Assembly: GCF_016703145.1 (NCBI RefSeq)
Contig: NZ_JADJCO010000003.1
Span: forward strand, 1,070,001 to 1,134,000
Direction: 5' to 3'
DNA: 64,000 bases
From: Ottowia sp.
Lineage (GTDB): Bacteria; Pseudomonadota; Gammaproteobacteria; Burkholderiales; Burkholderiaceae_C
Of this stretch, positions 20,294-28,237 are shown piece after piece. The notes beneath the pieces are model-generated. The model had not been told where the DNA came from. It saw only the letters and a program-made list of their open reading frames with translations, and searched no databases. The stretch's first letter is position 1. Each line of letters starts with the position of its first letter. Both the position numbers and the translations under genes were made by a program.

Positions 20294-21099
20294 GCCGCGC
20301 GCTCCAGCAGCACTTCCGCCACGAAGCGCGAGCCCACGTAGCCCAGCAGCAGCAGCGCCGTGCCCGCATACAGCACACGCACCGCGCGCCGCCCGCGCCA
20401 GCCGAAGCGCCAGCGCCCGATCAGCAGCAGGGCGAACACGGCCCACGACAGCACGGTGAACACACGCTTGTGGTCCCAGCGCCAGCCGGCATGCGCCGAG
20501 CCGTAGAGCTGCTCGCCGAAGAACAGGCCCGCCAACAGCGTGAGCGTGAGCAGCACGAAGCCGGCGCCGACGAAGCGGAACATCAGCCGCTCCAGCGTCA
20601 GCAGCGGCACGCCGCCGTTGCCCGCCGGCGCGGCATGGCGCATCTGCCGCTCGGCGCGCGTCATCAGCCAGCCATGGGCCACGGCGGCGGCGAACAGCCC
20701 GTAGGCCGACAGGCCCAGCGCCCAGTGCAGCGCCAGCAGCGGCGAGGACGTGGCCGGCAGCGGCGTGCCCGGAAACAGCAGCGCCAGCACGATGGCCACC
20801 GTGCCGAAGCCCGCCAGCGTCCAGCGCGCCTTCATCCGCGGGTAGAGCTGGCTCTCGATGGCGTAGACGGTGAGCACCAGCCACACCGTGATGGACAGCG
20901 CCGGGGCGAAACCAAAGCGCGGCGCCTCGCCCGCCAGGCCGCAGGCCAGCAGCACGCCGTGCAACACCCAGGCCAGCAGCAGCACCCGGCGCGCGCTGAC
21001 AGGGCCGAGCGCCCGCGCCGCCAGCGCCGGCACGGCGTAGGCCAGGGCGGCCGCCGCGCCGAGCAGCAGGCTGAGCGGGGAGGCGCTGGCTAGAATCAT
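20290..21099 (-). CDS. YpjD/CcsA-like cytochrome c assembly membrane protein
   Basis: A protein of 269 residues with about eight hydrophobic helices, in the CcsA/CcmC/HemX superfamily. The family's conserved signature near the third quarter, WRWDHKRVFTVLSW, is present. I start it at ATG 21099; a GTG two codons upstream is also possible. It is divergent from ffh, as is usual in Burkholderiales. Its biochemical role (haem handling in cytochrome assembly) is presumed from the family. The full-length CcsA of the c-type cytochrome system is a different gene at 39191. Confidence 0.85.
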   Translation of the reverse strand: MILASASPLSLLLGAAAALAYAVPALAARALGPVSARRVLLLAWVLHGVLLACGLAGEAPRFGFAPALSITVWLVLTVYAIESQLYPRMKARWTLAGFGTVAIVLALLFPGTPLPATSSPLLALHWALGLSAYGLFAAAVAHGWLMTRAERQMRHAAPAGNGGVPLLTLERLMFRFVGAGFVLLTLTLLAGLFFGEQLYGSAHAGWRWDHKRVFTVLSWAVFALLLIGRWRFGWRGRRAVRVLYAGTALLLLGYVGSRFVAEVLLERAA

Positions 21100-21195
21100 G
21101 GGCACAGTTTAGCGGTTCGCCCCCCGTCGCCGGGGCCGCGCGAGCGCCCCTTTCCCCGCCTTATCGCCCGCCCGCCGCGGCGGCGTGAACCCACC

Positions 21196-22614
21196 ATGGC
21201 CACAGCCCTCACCGACAAACTCTCCAGCCTGGTCAAGAAGATCAGCGGCCAGGCCCGCATCACCGAAGACAACGTGCAGGACATGCTGCGCGAGGTGCGC
21301 ATGGCCCTGCTGGAGGCCGACGTGGCGCTGCCCGTGGTGCGCGACTTCATCGCCCGCGTCAAGGACAAGGCCCTGGGCCAGGAGGTGCTGGGCAGCCTCA
21401 AGCCCGGCCAGGCGCTGGTGGGCATCGTCAACCGCGAGCTGGCGGCGACGATGGGCGCGGGCGTGAGCGACCTCGACCTGGCCGCCCAGCCGCCCGCCGT
21501 GATCCTGATGGCCGGCCTGCAGGGCGCCGGCAAGACCACCACCACGGCAAAATTGGCGCGCCACCTGATCCAGCGGCGCAAGAAGAAGGTGCTGACCGTG
21601 TCGGGCGACGTGTACCGGCCCGCCGCCATCGAGCAGCTCAAGACGGTGACGCAACAGGCCGGCGCCGACTGGTTCCCGTCCTCGCCCGATCAGAAGCCAC
21701 TGGACATCGCCCGCGCCGCGCTCGACCACGCCCGCAAGCACTTCTACGACGTGCTGCTGGTCGACACCGCCGGCCGTCTGGCCATCGACGAGGCGCTGAT
21801 GCAGGAGATCAAGACCCTGCACGCCGCGCTGAACCCGGTCGAGACCCTGTTCGTGGTCGATGCCATGCAGGGCCAGGACGCCGCCAACACCGCCCGGGCC
21901 TTCAAGGACGCGCTGCCGCTCACCGGCATCGTGCTGACCAAGATGGACGGCGACGCGCGCGGCGGCGCGGCGCTGTCGGTGCGGCAGATCACCGGCGCGC
22001 CCATCAAGTTCGCCGGCGTCAGCGAGAAGATCGACGGCCTGGAGGTGTTCGACGCCGAGCGCCACGCCGGCCGCATCCTGGGCATGGGCGACGTGGTGGC
22101 GCTGGTCGAGCAGGTCGCCGCCAACGTGGACATGGAGGCCGCCAAGAAGCTGGCCGAGAAGGTCAAGAGCGGCAGCGGCTTCGACCTGCAGGACTTCCTG
22201 GGCCAGCTCCAGCAGATGAAGCAGATGGGCGGTATTTCCAGCCTGCTGGACAAGCTGCCCGCCCAGATGGCCGCCAAGACCACCGACGCCGACATGACCC
22301 GCGCCGAGCGCGACATCCGCCGCAAGGAAGGCATCATCAACAGCATGACCGCGCTGGAGCGCCGCAAGCCCGATCTGCTCAAGGCCAGCCGCAAGCGCCG
22401 CATCGCCGCCGGCGCCGGCGTGCAGGTGCAGGAAGTCAACCGCCTGCTCAAGGAGTTCGAGCAGATGCAGGGCATGATGAAGCAGATGAAGGGCGGCGGC
22501 CTGATGAAGATGATGCGCCGCATGGGTGGCATGAAAGGCCTGGGCGGCCTGATGCCCGGCGGCATGCCGCCGGGCATCGGCGGGCCGGGCGGGCCCAAGC
22601 TGCCGTTCAAGTGA
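21196..22614 (+). CDS. ffh: Signal recognition particle protein Ffh
   Basis: A 472-residue SRP GTPase that targets membrane proteins to the Sec translocon through FtsY. The N-terminal helical domain is followed by the G domain with GLQGAGKTTTTAKLA, LLVDTAGRLAIDE and TKMDGDARGGAALS. The Met-rich M domain (MKQMGGISSLL; MQGMMKQMKGGGLMKMMRRM) binds the SRP RNA and signal peptides. The Gly/Met/Pro-rich tail makes it slightly longer than the E. coli protein (453). The SRP RNA gene is not in the window. Confidence 0.98.
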   Translation: MATALTDKLSSLVKKISGQARITEDNVQDMLREVRMALLEADVALPVVRDFIARVKDKALGQEVLGSLKPGQALVGIVNRELAATMGAGVSDLDLAAQPPAVILMAGLQGAGKTTTTAKLARHLIQRRKKKVLTVSGDVYRPAAIEQLKTVTQQAGADWFPSSPDQKPLDIARAALDHARKHFYDVLLVDTAGRLAIDEALMQEIKTLHAALNPVETLFVVDAMQGQDAANTARAFKDALPLTGIVLTKMDGDARGGAALSVRQITGAPIKFAGVSEKIDGLEVFDAERHAGRILGMGDVVALVEQVAANVDMEAAKKLAEKVKSGSGFDLQDFLGQLQQMKQMGGISSLLDKLPAQMAAKTTDADMTRAERDIRRKEGIINSMTALERRKPDLLKASRKRRIAAGAGVQVQEVNRLLKEFEQMQGMMKQMKGGGLMKMMRRMGGMKGLGGLMPGGMPPGIGGPGGPKLPFK

Positions 22615-22628
22615 GCCTGGGCGGCGGA

Positions 22629-22690
22629 TTCAAAGCAATTTTGGCCTCTAGCCAGCGCCAGTATTGCGGTGATAGCTATTAAAAAATGAG
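22629..22690 (+). repeat. Intergenic repeat, copy R5
   Basis: TTTTGGCCTCTAGCCAGCGC, then CAGTATTGCGGTGATAGCTATT, is close to the family consensus. It fills the ffh-phosphatase gap; the ATG of the phosphatase gene (22686) overlaps its 3' end. Confidence 0.88.
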
Positions 22691-23189
22691 TAACCAGGCG
22701 CGGCCCGCGAACCCTGAGCGCCCCGTGCGTGTGCTGATGGTCTGCATGGGCAACATCTGCCGCAGCCCCACGGCGCACGGCGTGTTCGAGCAGATGGTGC
22801 GCGACGCCGGCCTGGCCGGCCGCATCGCCGTCGATTCGGCCGGCACGCACGGCTACCACGTCGGCGCGCCGCCCGATGCGCGCGCGCAGGCGCACGCCCG
22901 CCGACGCGGCTACGACCTGAGCGCCCAGCGCGCCCGCCAGCTCACGCGGCGCGACTTCGACGATTTCGACCTCGTGCTGGTCATGGACGCCGCCAACGAG
23001 CGTGCCGCCCGTGCCCTGTGCCCGCCCGGCGCGCGGCAGCGCCTGCGCCGGCTGACCGACTTCTGCACGCGCCACGCCACCACCGAAGTGCCCGATCCGT
23101 ACCACGGCGGCGATGCCGGCTTCGAGCAGGTGCTGGACCTGGTGGAAGACGCCTGCGCCGGCCTGCTGCGGACGCTGGCGGCGCGTTAG
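22686..23189 (+). CDS. Low-molecular-weight protein-tyrosine phosphatase
   Basis: A 167-residue phosphatase of the LMW-PTP family. The P-loop CMGNICRS gives the catalytic C20 and R26 (C-x5-R), and the general-acid loop is VPDPYHGG. The fold is complete. Such enzymes act on tyrosine kinases of capsule synthesis (Wzb type) or as general phosphatases; here there are no capsule genes, so the substrate is open. The start lies in repeat R5 with no evident ribosome-binding site. Confidence 0.92.
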   Translation: MSNQARPANPERPVRVLMVCMGNICRSPTAHGVFEQMVRDAGLAGRIAVDSAGTHGYHVGAPPDARAQAHARRRGYDLSAQRARQLTRRDFDDFDLVLVMDAANERAARALCPPGARQRLRRLTDFCTRHATTEVPDPYHGGDAGFEQVLDLVEDACAGLLRTLAAR

Positions 23190-23192
23190 CGG

Positions 23193-24131
23193 CTACACCG
23201 CCGCCAGGCAGCGCCCCTGCGCCGCCAGCCGCGCGAAGCCCTGGGCCAGGAAGTCCAGCAACTGCCGCACCGCCGGCCGCATGCCCCGGCGCGAGGCGAA
23301 GGCGGCCTGGATCAGGCTCTCTGGCGGCGCCCAGCCCGGCAACAAGGCAATCAGGCGCCCTTGCGCCAGCGCCTCGTGCACCAGCAGGCGCGGCAGCGGC
23401 GCGCAGCCCACGCCGGCCAGCGCGGCGCACAGCAGGGTGGCCATGTCGTTGGCGATCAGGCGCGGCTCGTGCGGCACCTCGGCCTGCGCACCCTCGGGGC
23501 CGGCCAGCGTCCACAGCCGCTCCTCGCGCGAATTGCCCAGGCCCAGCGTGGGCAGGCGCGCCAGGTCCCGCGGCGTGGCCGGCGGCGCGGCGGCGGCCAG
23601 CAGCGCGGGCGCGGCCACCAGCACGTGCGGGCTGCGCGCCAGCGGGCGGACGATCTCGTCGCCCCGGCCCGGCGCGTGGCCGGCCGGTGCGGGCCGCGCG
23701 CGCAGCGCCAGGTCGATGCCGTCGTGCCACACGTCGGCGTTGCGGTTGGTCGATTCGACCTGCACCTGCACGCGCGGCCAGGCGCGCAGGAAGCCGGCCA
23801 GCAGGTCGGCCACGCCGTGCTGCAGCAGCGCGGGCGGGCAGATCAGGCGCACGCTGCCGCGCGGCTCGCGGCTCTGCTCGGCGGCCAGCGCCTCGGCGGC
23901 CTCGGCCTCGGTCAGCATGGCGCGGGCGTGCTGGGCCAGCTCCTGCCCGATCTCGGTGATGGCGAAGCGCCGCGTGGTGCGCTGCAGCAGGCGCAGGCCC
24001 AGGCGCGCTTCCAGCGCGGCGATGCGGCGGCTCAGGCGCGACTTGGGCACGCCGGTGGCGCGCTCGGCGGCGGCAAAGCCGCCGTGCTCGACCACGGCGG
24101 CGAAGTAGCCCAGGTCGTTCAAGTCATGCAT
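23193..24131 (-). CDS. LysR-family transcriptional regulator
   Basis: A 312-residue LysR regulator with an N-terminal winged helix-turn-helix (YFAAVVEHGGFAAAERATGV then PKSRLSRRIAALEARLGLRL) and a periplasmic-binding-like effector domain. The effector is unknown. It is transcribed away from a pirin gene, and LysR proteins often control such a divergent neighbour. I chose the ATG at 24131. A palindrome sits directly before it. Confidence 0.92.
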   Translation of the reverse strand: MHDLNDLGYFAAVVEHGGFAAAERATGVPKSRLSRRIAALEARLGLRLLQRTTRRFAITEIGQELAQHARAMLTEAEAAEALAAEQSREPRGSVRLICPPALLQHGVADLLAGFLRAWPRVQVQVESTNRNADVWHDGIDLALRARPAPAGHAPGRGDEIVRPLARSPHVLVAAPALLAAAAPPATPRDLARLPTLGLGNSREERLWTLAGPEGAQAEVPHEPRLIANDMATLLCAALAGVGCAPLPRLLVHEALAQGRLIALLPGWAPPESLIQAAFASRRGMRPAVRQLLDFLAQGFARLAAQGRCLAAV

Positions 24132-24139
24132 GGTGATTG

Positions 24140-24153
24140 TTCCATTGATGGAA
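24140..24153. promoter_or_regulatory. Palindrome in the LysR-pirin divergent region
   Basis: TTCCAT-TG-ATGGAA is a perfect inverted repeat 8 bp upstream of the lysR start codon. It could be an autoregulatory site. A candidate pirin promoter (TTTCAT at 24176, 17 nt, TACATT at 24199) lies about 50 bp away. The site is seen; its function is a guess. Confidence 0.4.
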
Positions 24154-24256
24154 TGATGAATCCCATTTTGCCGTCTTTCATTGAGATTGGATCGGCCGTA
24201 CATTCAATCCATGCGCTGGCGGATCGGCCAGCGTTCCGCCTCACAGGAGTCTCGTC

Positions 24257-25120
24257 ATGAAAAAAGCGCTTTCCGTCCGCAGCGCGCCCGGCCGCCATTG
24301 GGTGGGCGACGGCTTTCCCGTGCACGGCCTGTTCGGCTACAGCGGCGAGGGCGTGGCCGAGCGCAGCCCGTTCCTGCTGCTGGACTACGCCGCGCCGACC
24401 GAGTTCTCGCCCGCGGGGCACCGCCGCTGCGTGGGCAGCCACCCGCATCGCGGCTTCGAGACCGTGACCATCGTCTACGACGGCGAGGTGGAGCACCGCG
24501 ACTCCACCGGCGCCGGCGGCGTCATCCGCCGGGGCGACGTGCAGTGGATGACGGCCGGCGGTGGCATCGTGCACGAGGAGTTCCACTCCGGCGACTACGC
24601 CGCGCGCGGCGGGCCGTTCGAGATGGTGCAGCTGTGGGTCAACCTGCCCGCCCGGGACAAGATGGCGCCGGCCGGCTACCAGGCCCTCGCCGACGCGCGG
24701 ATTCCCGCCGTGGCGCTGCCCGACGGCGCCGGCCAGGTGCGCGTGATCGCCGGCACGTTCGAGGGCGCGGCCGGCCCCGCGCGCACCTTCACGCCCATGA
24801 ACGTGCTGGACGTGCGCCTGCGCGCCGGGCGCACGGTGGCGCTGCCGCAGCCCGAGGGCTGGACCACGCTGGTGGTGGTGCTGGCCGGCACCGTGGCCGT
24901 CAACGGCGACACCGTGCTGCGCGCGGCCGAGATGGCCACGCTGTCCACGGCAGGCACGGGTTTGACCATCGAGGCCAACGGCGACGCCAAACTGCTGGTG
25001 CTGGCCGGTGAGCCCATTGACGAGCCGGTGGTGGGCTACGGACCGTTCGTGATGAACAGCCCGCAGCAGATCACGCAGGCCATCGAGGACTTCAACAGCG
25101 GCCGCTTCGGCCGCGTGTGA
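24257..25120 (+). CDS. Pirin family protein (first copy)
   Basis: A 287-residue bicupin of the pirin family. Metal-ligand motifs of the first cupin are conserved: SHPHRGFETVTIVYDGEVEH, then GGGIVHEE. Bacterial pirins are iron proteins, some with quercetin-dioxygenase activity and some regulatory. The ATG at 24257 follows AGGAGT, a good ribosome-binding site. It is divergent from the LysR gene, its likely regulator. A second pirin lies 450 bp downstream. Confidence 0.92.
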   Translation: MKKALSVRSAPGRHWVGDGFPVHGLFGYSGEGVAERSPFLLLDYAAPTEFSPAGHRRCVGSHPHRGFETVTIVYDGEVEHRDSTGAGGVIRRGDVQWMTAGGGIVHEEFHSGDYAARGGPFEMVQLWVNLPARDKMAPAGYQALADARIPAVALPDGAGQVRVIAGTFEGAAGPARTFTPMNVLDVRLRAGRTVALPQPEGWTTLVVVLAGTVAVNGDTVLRAAEMATLSTAGTGLTIEANGDAKLLVLAGEPIDEPVVGYGPFVMNSPQQITQAIEDFNSGRFGRV

Positions 25121-25125
25121 AGAGT

Positions 25126-25195
25126 CGATTGCTTCAATATTGATAGCTGTTACCGCAATATTCACACCGGCTGAAGGCCAAAAACACTCGAAATC
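25126..25195 (-). repeat. Intergenic repeat, copy R6 (reverse orientation)
   Basis: On the minus strand it reads TTTTTGGCCTTCAGCCGG, then GAATATTGCGGTAACAGCTATC, matching the family. It fills the gap between the first pirin and the acetyltransferase. Confidence 0.85.
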
Positions 25196-25264
25196 CCGGG
25201 TGCTTTGCCGGCCCGTGCCGGGCCCGCCATACTTGATCACCCGACTTTCTTCCAGGAGCCTCCC

Positions 25265-25573
25265 ATGACCGATCTGCTCCCCGTCGTCCTCAACGAAGCC
25301 GAGCACCGCTTCGAACTGGTGGTGGACGGCCACAGGGCCTACGAAGTGTTCGAGCGCTTTCCCGGCGGCATCGCCTACCTGCACACCGTCGTGTCCCCGG
25401 CGCTGGAAGGGCGCGGCATCGGCAGCCGCTTGGTCAGGCACGTGCTGGACTACGCGGTGCGGCACCATCTTCTGGTGCGTCCCGACTGCCCGTTCGTGAA
25501 GGCCTACATCGACCGCCACCCAGAATACCAGTCCATCTCACTGGCGCACGGCGCTGGTCGGAGCCAGCCATGA
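25265..25573 (+). CDS. Small GNAT-like N-acetyltransferase (NATD1/YjdJ type)
   Basis: A 102-residue protein with the reduced GNAT fold of the NATD1/YjdJ group. The acetyl-CoA loop is GRGIGSRLVRHVLDYA, preceded by AYLHTVVSPALE, and the end CPFVKAYIDRHPEYQ is typical of the family. The substrate is unknown. Its stop overlaps the start of the second pirin (ATGA), so the two are translated together. Confidence 0.88.
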   Translation: MTDLLPVVLNEAEHRFELVVDGHRAYEVFERFPGGIAYLHTVVSPALEGRGIGSRLVRHVLDYAVRHHLLVRPDCPFVKAYIDRHPEYQSISLAHGAGRSQP

Positions 25574-26478
25574 CCGCCGCCCCGCAACGCTACGCGTCCC
25601 GCGTCTCCATCGTCGGCGAGGACACGCCCGTCGCGCGCGCCCTGCCGCACCGCGAGCGCCGGCTGGTGGGCGCCTGGTGCTTCCTCGACCACGCCGGCCC
25701 GGTGCAGTTCGCGCCCGGCGCCGGCATGCACGTGGGCGCGCACCCGCACATCGGCCTGCAGACCTTCACCTGGCTCATCGAGGGCGAGGTGGTGCACCGC
25801 GACTCGCTGGGCAACGAACAGGTCATCCGTCCCGGCCAGGTCAACCTGATGACCGCCGGGCGCGGCATCGCCCACACCGAGGACTCGCTGCACGAAGGCG
25901 CGCGCCTGCACGCGGCGCAACTGTGGATCGCGCTGCCCCGGGGCGAGCACGCGCGCGAACCCGCGTTCCAGAACCATCCCGAACTGCCGCGCCTGCCCGT
26001 CGGCGGCTTCACCGCCACCGTGCTGGCCGGCAGCGCCTGGGGCCAGGCTTCGCCCGCCACCATCTACACGCCGCTGGTGGGCATCGACCTCAGCGCCGCC
26101 GGCGCCGCGCATGCCGAAGTCCCCCTGCAGGCCGACTTTGAATACGCCGCCCTGGTGCTGCGCGGCAGCGCCCAAGTGGCCGGCGAGGCGCTGTCGCCCG
26201 GCGAATGGCTGTACTTCGCGCCCGGCCGCACCGTGCTGGGCGTGCAATGCGACGGCGAAGCCCAGTTACTGCTGCTGGGCGGCATGCCCTTTGGCGAAGA
26301 CATCCTCGTGTGGTGGAACTTCGTCGCCCGCACCCAGGCCGAAATGGAACAGGCCCTGGCCGACTGGAACGCCCAGCCCAACACCGGTGGGCGCTTTGGC
26401 ACCGTGCGCGCGGGCACCCTGGCCGCGCCGCTCAAGGCGCCCAGCCTGGAGGGGGTGCATTTGCGGGCGGGCGGGTAG
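25570..26478 (+). CDS. Pirin family protein (second copy)
   Basis: A 302-residue pirin, clearly diverged from the first copy. The cupin motif is AHPHIGLQTFTWLIEGEVVH, followed by GRGIAHTE. Coupled by overlap to the acetyltransferase gene. The C-terminal half (DILVWWNFVARTQAEMEQAL) is the usual pirin tail. Its partner or substrate is unknown. Confidence 0.92.
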   Translation: MTAAPQRYASRVSIVGEDTPVARALPHRERRLVGAWCFLDHAGPVQFAPGAGMHVGAHPHIGLQTFTWLIEGEVVHRDSLGNEQVIRPGQVNLMTAGRGIAHTEDSLHEGARLHAAQLWIALPRGEHAREPAFQNHPELPRLPVGGFTATVLAGSAWGQASPATIYTPLVGIDLSAAGAAHAEVPLQADFEYAALVLRGSAQVAGEALSPGEWLYFAPGRTVLGVQCDGEAQLLLLGGMPFGEDILVWWNFVARTQAEMEQALADWNAQPNTGGRFGTVRAGTLAAPLKAPSLEGVHLRAGG

Positions 26479-26734
26479 GCGGCTGCTGATATTTACCCTC
26501 TCCCTCTGTGAATGGTTGGTTCTGCGGCGCCACGCTGTCGATCAAGCGGAAGTACGCCGACAAGATGGTGTGGGGGCCAGCGAGGGGCTGGAGTGCGGCT
26601 TGGATCGCAGACGGCATCGGGCTGCGGCACGCCCCTCAACCCCGGGAAACCGATACCCCCATCCCCGCGCCTGGCATGCAAAAAAACGTCACCGATGACC
26701 CTGAGCCCTACGGCCCATACGCCTCATTTCAGAT
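26479..26734. other. Spacer at the left edge of the accessory scar, no clear gene
   Basis: About 255 nt after the second pirin. Several short overlapping open frames occur on both strands, but none resembles a known protein. The helix-turn-helix half of the S24 repressor that should lie here is not recognisable. Confidence 0.5.
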
Positions 26735-27100
26735 GTGCAAGCCGGCATGTGGACGGAGATACACGACAACTTTCACGCCGGCGATGCCGACGAATGGCTG
26801 TCTTCGGCCAAGAACCTGGGCAAGTGCGGCTATTTGCTGCGCGTCAGCGGGAAAAGCATGCATGCGCCCGGCGAACGCTTCAGCTTTCCGAAGGGGATGA
26901 TCCTGCACGTCAACCCAGGCATGACCCCGCAGCCCGGCCAGTTCGTCATTGTTCGGCGAGGCGCCGGTCTCGCTGCAGCCACATTCAAACGCTATGTCTT
27001 GATGGATGGCAATCCGTATCTGGAAGCGATCAACCCAAATTGGCCACCGGACGAGAAGTACATCAAGCTTCACCCTCACCGCCCGCTGCCCGACGCAGGA
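26735..27100 (+). pseudogene. S24/LexA-like phage-type repressor, peptidase-domain fragment
   Basis: The readable segment starts MQAGMWTEIHDNFHAGDADE and contains LLRVSGKSMHAPGERFSFPK (Ser of the S24 peptidase site), PGQFVIVRRG and ATFKRYVLMDGNPYLEAINP (Lys of the Ser-Lys dyad region). This is the C-terminal self-cleavage/dimerisation half of a C1/LexA-type repressor. The N-terminal DNA-binding domain is missing, and after EKYIKLHPH the frame runs into nuclease sequence in another phase. It therefore looks like a degraded prophage or mobile-element remnant fused by deletion to the thermonuclease fragment. Confidence 0.65.
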
Positions 27101-27398
27101 CGCGGCAAACCCATACGAGCAGATGCGCGTGCGCCTTGCCGAAATCGACGCGCCCGAGCGCAAACAGCCCTTCGGGAACGTGAGTAGACAGCACCTCGCG
27201 GCGCTGTGCTTCAAGACCGAGGCCACGATCCGGCAGACTGCGACGGATCGCTATGGCCGCACGGTGGCGCGGGTGGAGTGCCGCGGGCGCGATGCCGATC
27301 TTGTAGAGCGCCACGTCATCCCTGGGCACCCGCACTACACCAGGCCGCCAGGCGTTGAGCCGCTGTACTGCGGATGCCCGCTTTGTTGGCGGGAGTAG
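27085..27398 (+). pseudogene. Staphylococcal-nuclease-like (SNase) fragment
   Basis: The segment DAANPYEQMRVRLAEIDAPE, then RKQPFGNVSRQHL and TDRYGRTVARVECRGRDAD, is the core of a thermonuclease. Active-site residues Arg, Asp, Glu and the second Arg are present. The usual start region (signal peptide and first strand) is absent on the left, where S24 repressor sequence abuts in another frame. On the right it departs from the family after DAD and stops, so the last helix is lost. An ATG at 27123 could still start a short product. The break point is approximate. Confidence 0.6.
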
Positions 27399-27417
27399 CT
27401 GACCCATCCCCACCCAG

Positions 27418-27439
27418 CCGCCCACCGAGGCGGTTTTTT
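27418..27439 (+). terminator. Intrinsic terminator after the nuclease fragment
   Basis: CCGCC (27418-27422) pairs with GGCGG (27429-27433), with a 6-nt loop and six T. It ends the S24/nuclease remnant on the plus strand, just before the 3' end of the opposing antitoxin gene. Confidence 0.75.
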
Positions 27440-27470
27440 GTGGGTGCAGGTGGTGCAGGACTGATTGCGC

Positions 27471-27800
27471 CTACAGCCGCCCCGCTTCCAGATCGGCCCG
27501 AAGCGCCTCGCTGGCCCGCGTTTGCCAGCCCGGCCCCGAAGCTCTGAGCGCTGCCAGCACGTCCGGGGCAAGGCGCAGCGTGGTCAGCACCTTGGTACTG
27601 GCCTTGGCCGACCCAGCCGGTCGGCCGCGCCGCTTGGCAATCTGCTCCGGCGTGGTCATGCGCCCCACCACACCCGTCGCCGCCTCTCGCAGCGATTGCC
27701 GCAAGCCTGGCAGCGCGTGGCCCGCGTCAGCCTCCACGGCACGGGCTACCTTTTCCACGTCCATCTGCTGGAAGTCTTTCAGGCTTTGAATGGTCTTCAT
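27471..27800 (-). CDS. Antitoxin of a type II toxin-antitoxin pair (BrnA-like C terminus)
   Basis: A 109-residue protein. The N-terminal half (QMDVEKVARAVEADAGHALP, then GVVGRMTTPEQIAKRRGRP) is followed by a BrnA-antitoxin-like C-terminal segment, TLRLAPDVLAALRASGPGWQ then TRASEAL. The second ATG (27800) is preferred over 27806 because AAGAGGAA then lies at the right distance. The first ATG overlaps the toxin stop. It follows the RelE/HigB-type toxin in one operon (toxin first). The antitoxin frame is intact although the toxin is not. Confidence 0.8.
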   Translation of the reverse strand: MKTIQSLKDFQQMDVEKVARAVEADAGHALPGLRQSLREAATGVVGRMTTPEQIAKRRGRPAGSAKASTKVLTTLRLAPDVLAALRASGPGWQTRASEALRADLEAGRL

Positions 27801-27802
27801 GG

Positions 27803-28095
27803 TCATTTCCTCTTGATGTCCTTGGGCAGAACATTGGCCTGCACCGCCTTTGTGTAGACCTGCACCATCAGCAAGGCACCGTCAGCGCGCAGAACGTAGT
27901 AGATCGCGCGGGCGCCGCCCCGCTTGCCCCGGCCTTTCACCGCCCAGCGCACCTTGCGCGCGCCGCCAGCACCCGGAACACGTCACCCGCCTCCGGGTTC
28001 AGGCAGAGCCAGGCAAAGAAATCCAAACGCTCCTGCTCCGTCCACACCGCATCTGCTTGCTTGACGAATTCGGCGGTTTCGATGACCGTGAGCAT
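27803..28095 (-). pseudogene. RelE/HigB-type toxin gene with a -1 frameshift
   Basis: From ATG 28095 the frame reads MLTVIETAEFVKQADAVWTE then LDFFAWLCLNPEAGDV, a HigB/RelE-like start. It then slips and stops early. Restoring one missing base at about 27977 gives PGAGGARKVRWAVKGRGKRG then ARAIYYVLRADGALLMVQVY, ending DIKRK at 27803: a full toxin of about 97 residues. Homologues read GDV-(I)-PG at the slip. Such toxins are ribosome-dependent mRNA endonucleases. The frameshift should inactivate it, unless it is a sequencing error. Confidence 0.8.
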
Positions 28096-28097
28096 GT

Positions 28098-28119
28098 ATT
28101 GATTGTAGCTACGATTAAT
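28098..28119. promoter_or_regulatory. Operator palindrome of the toxin-antitoxin operon
   Basis: A 22-bp imperfect palindrome (18 of 22 positions symmetric) centred on GTAGCTAC and overlapping the -10 box. It is the kind of site bound by the antitoxin or the TA complex for autorepression. Confidence 0.7.
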
Positions 28120-28130
28120 TTGTGCGGCAA
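28102..28130 (-). promoter_or_regulatory. Sigma-70 promoter of the toxin-antitoxin operon
   Basis: On the minus strand, -35 TTGCCG (plus 28125-28130), a 17-nt spacer and -10 TACAAT (plus 28102-28107). The start point would fall at or just before the toxin ATG (28095), so the toxin mRNA may be leaderless. Confidence 0.8.
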
Positions 28131-28237
28131 GTCTTTGTTTGTAGCCACGCGGCCAATTCGCGGCCTATTGCCAGGGCTTTACTGGGTTCAGCATTCATGA
28201 AGTGGGGCTCAGGTTCACCTTCTCGCCAAACCCGCCC
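28131..28237. other. Spacer between TA operon and cardiolipin synthase
   Basis: About 110 nt at the right edge of the accessory segment. No gene, repeat or terminator is evident. Confidence 0.5.

Noticed and set aside
26508..26900. Overlapping open frames left of the S24 fragment as a gene
   Set aside because: They resemble no protein I know, overlap each other in several frames and end inside the repressor fragment.
26479..28237. Accessory segment as a new defence island
   Set aside because: Only a repressor fragment, a nuclease fragment and a TA pair are recognisable, all but the antitoxin broken. There is no integrase, no helicase or ATPase and no complete effector.
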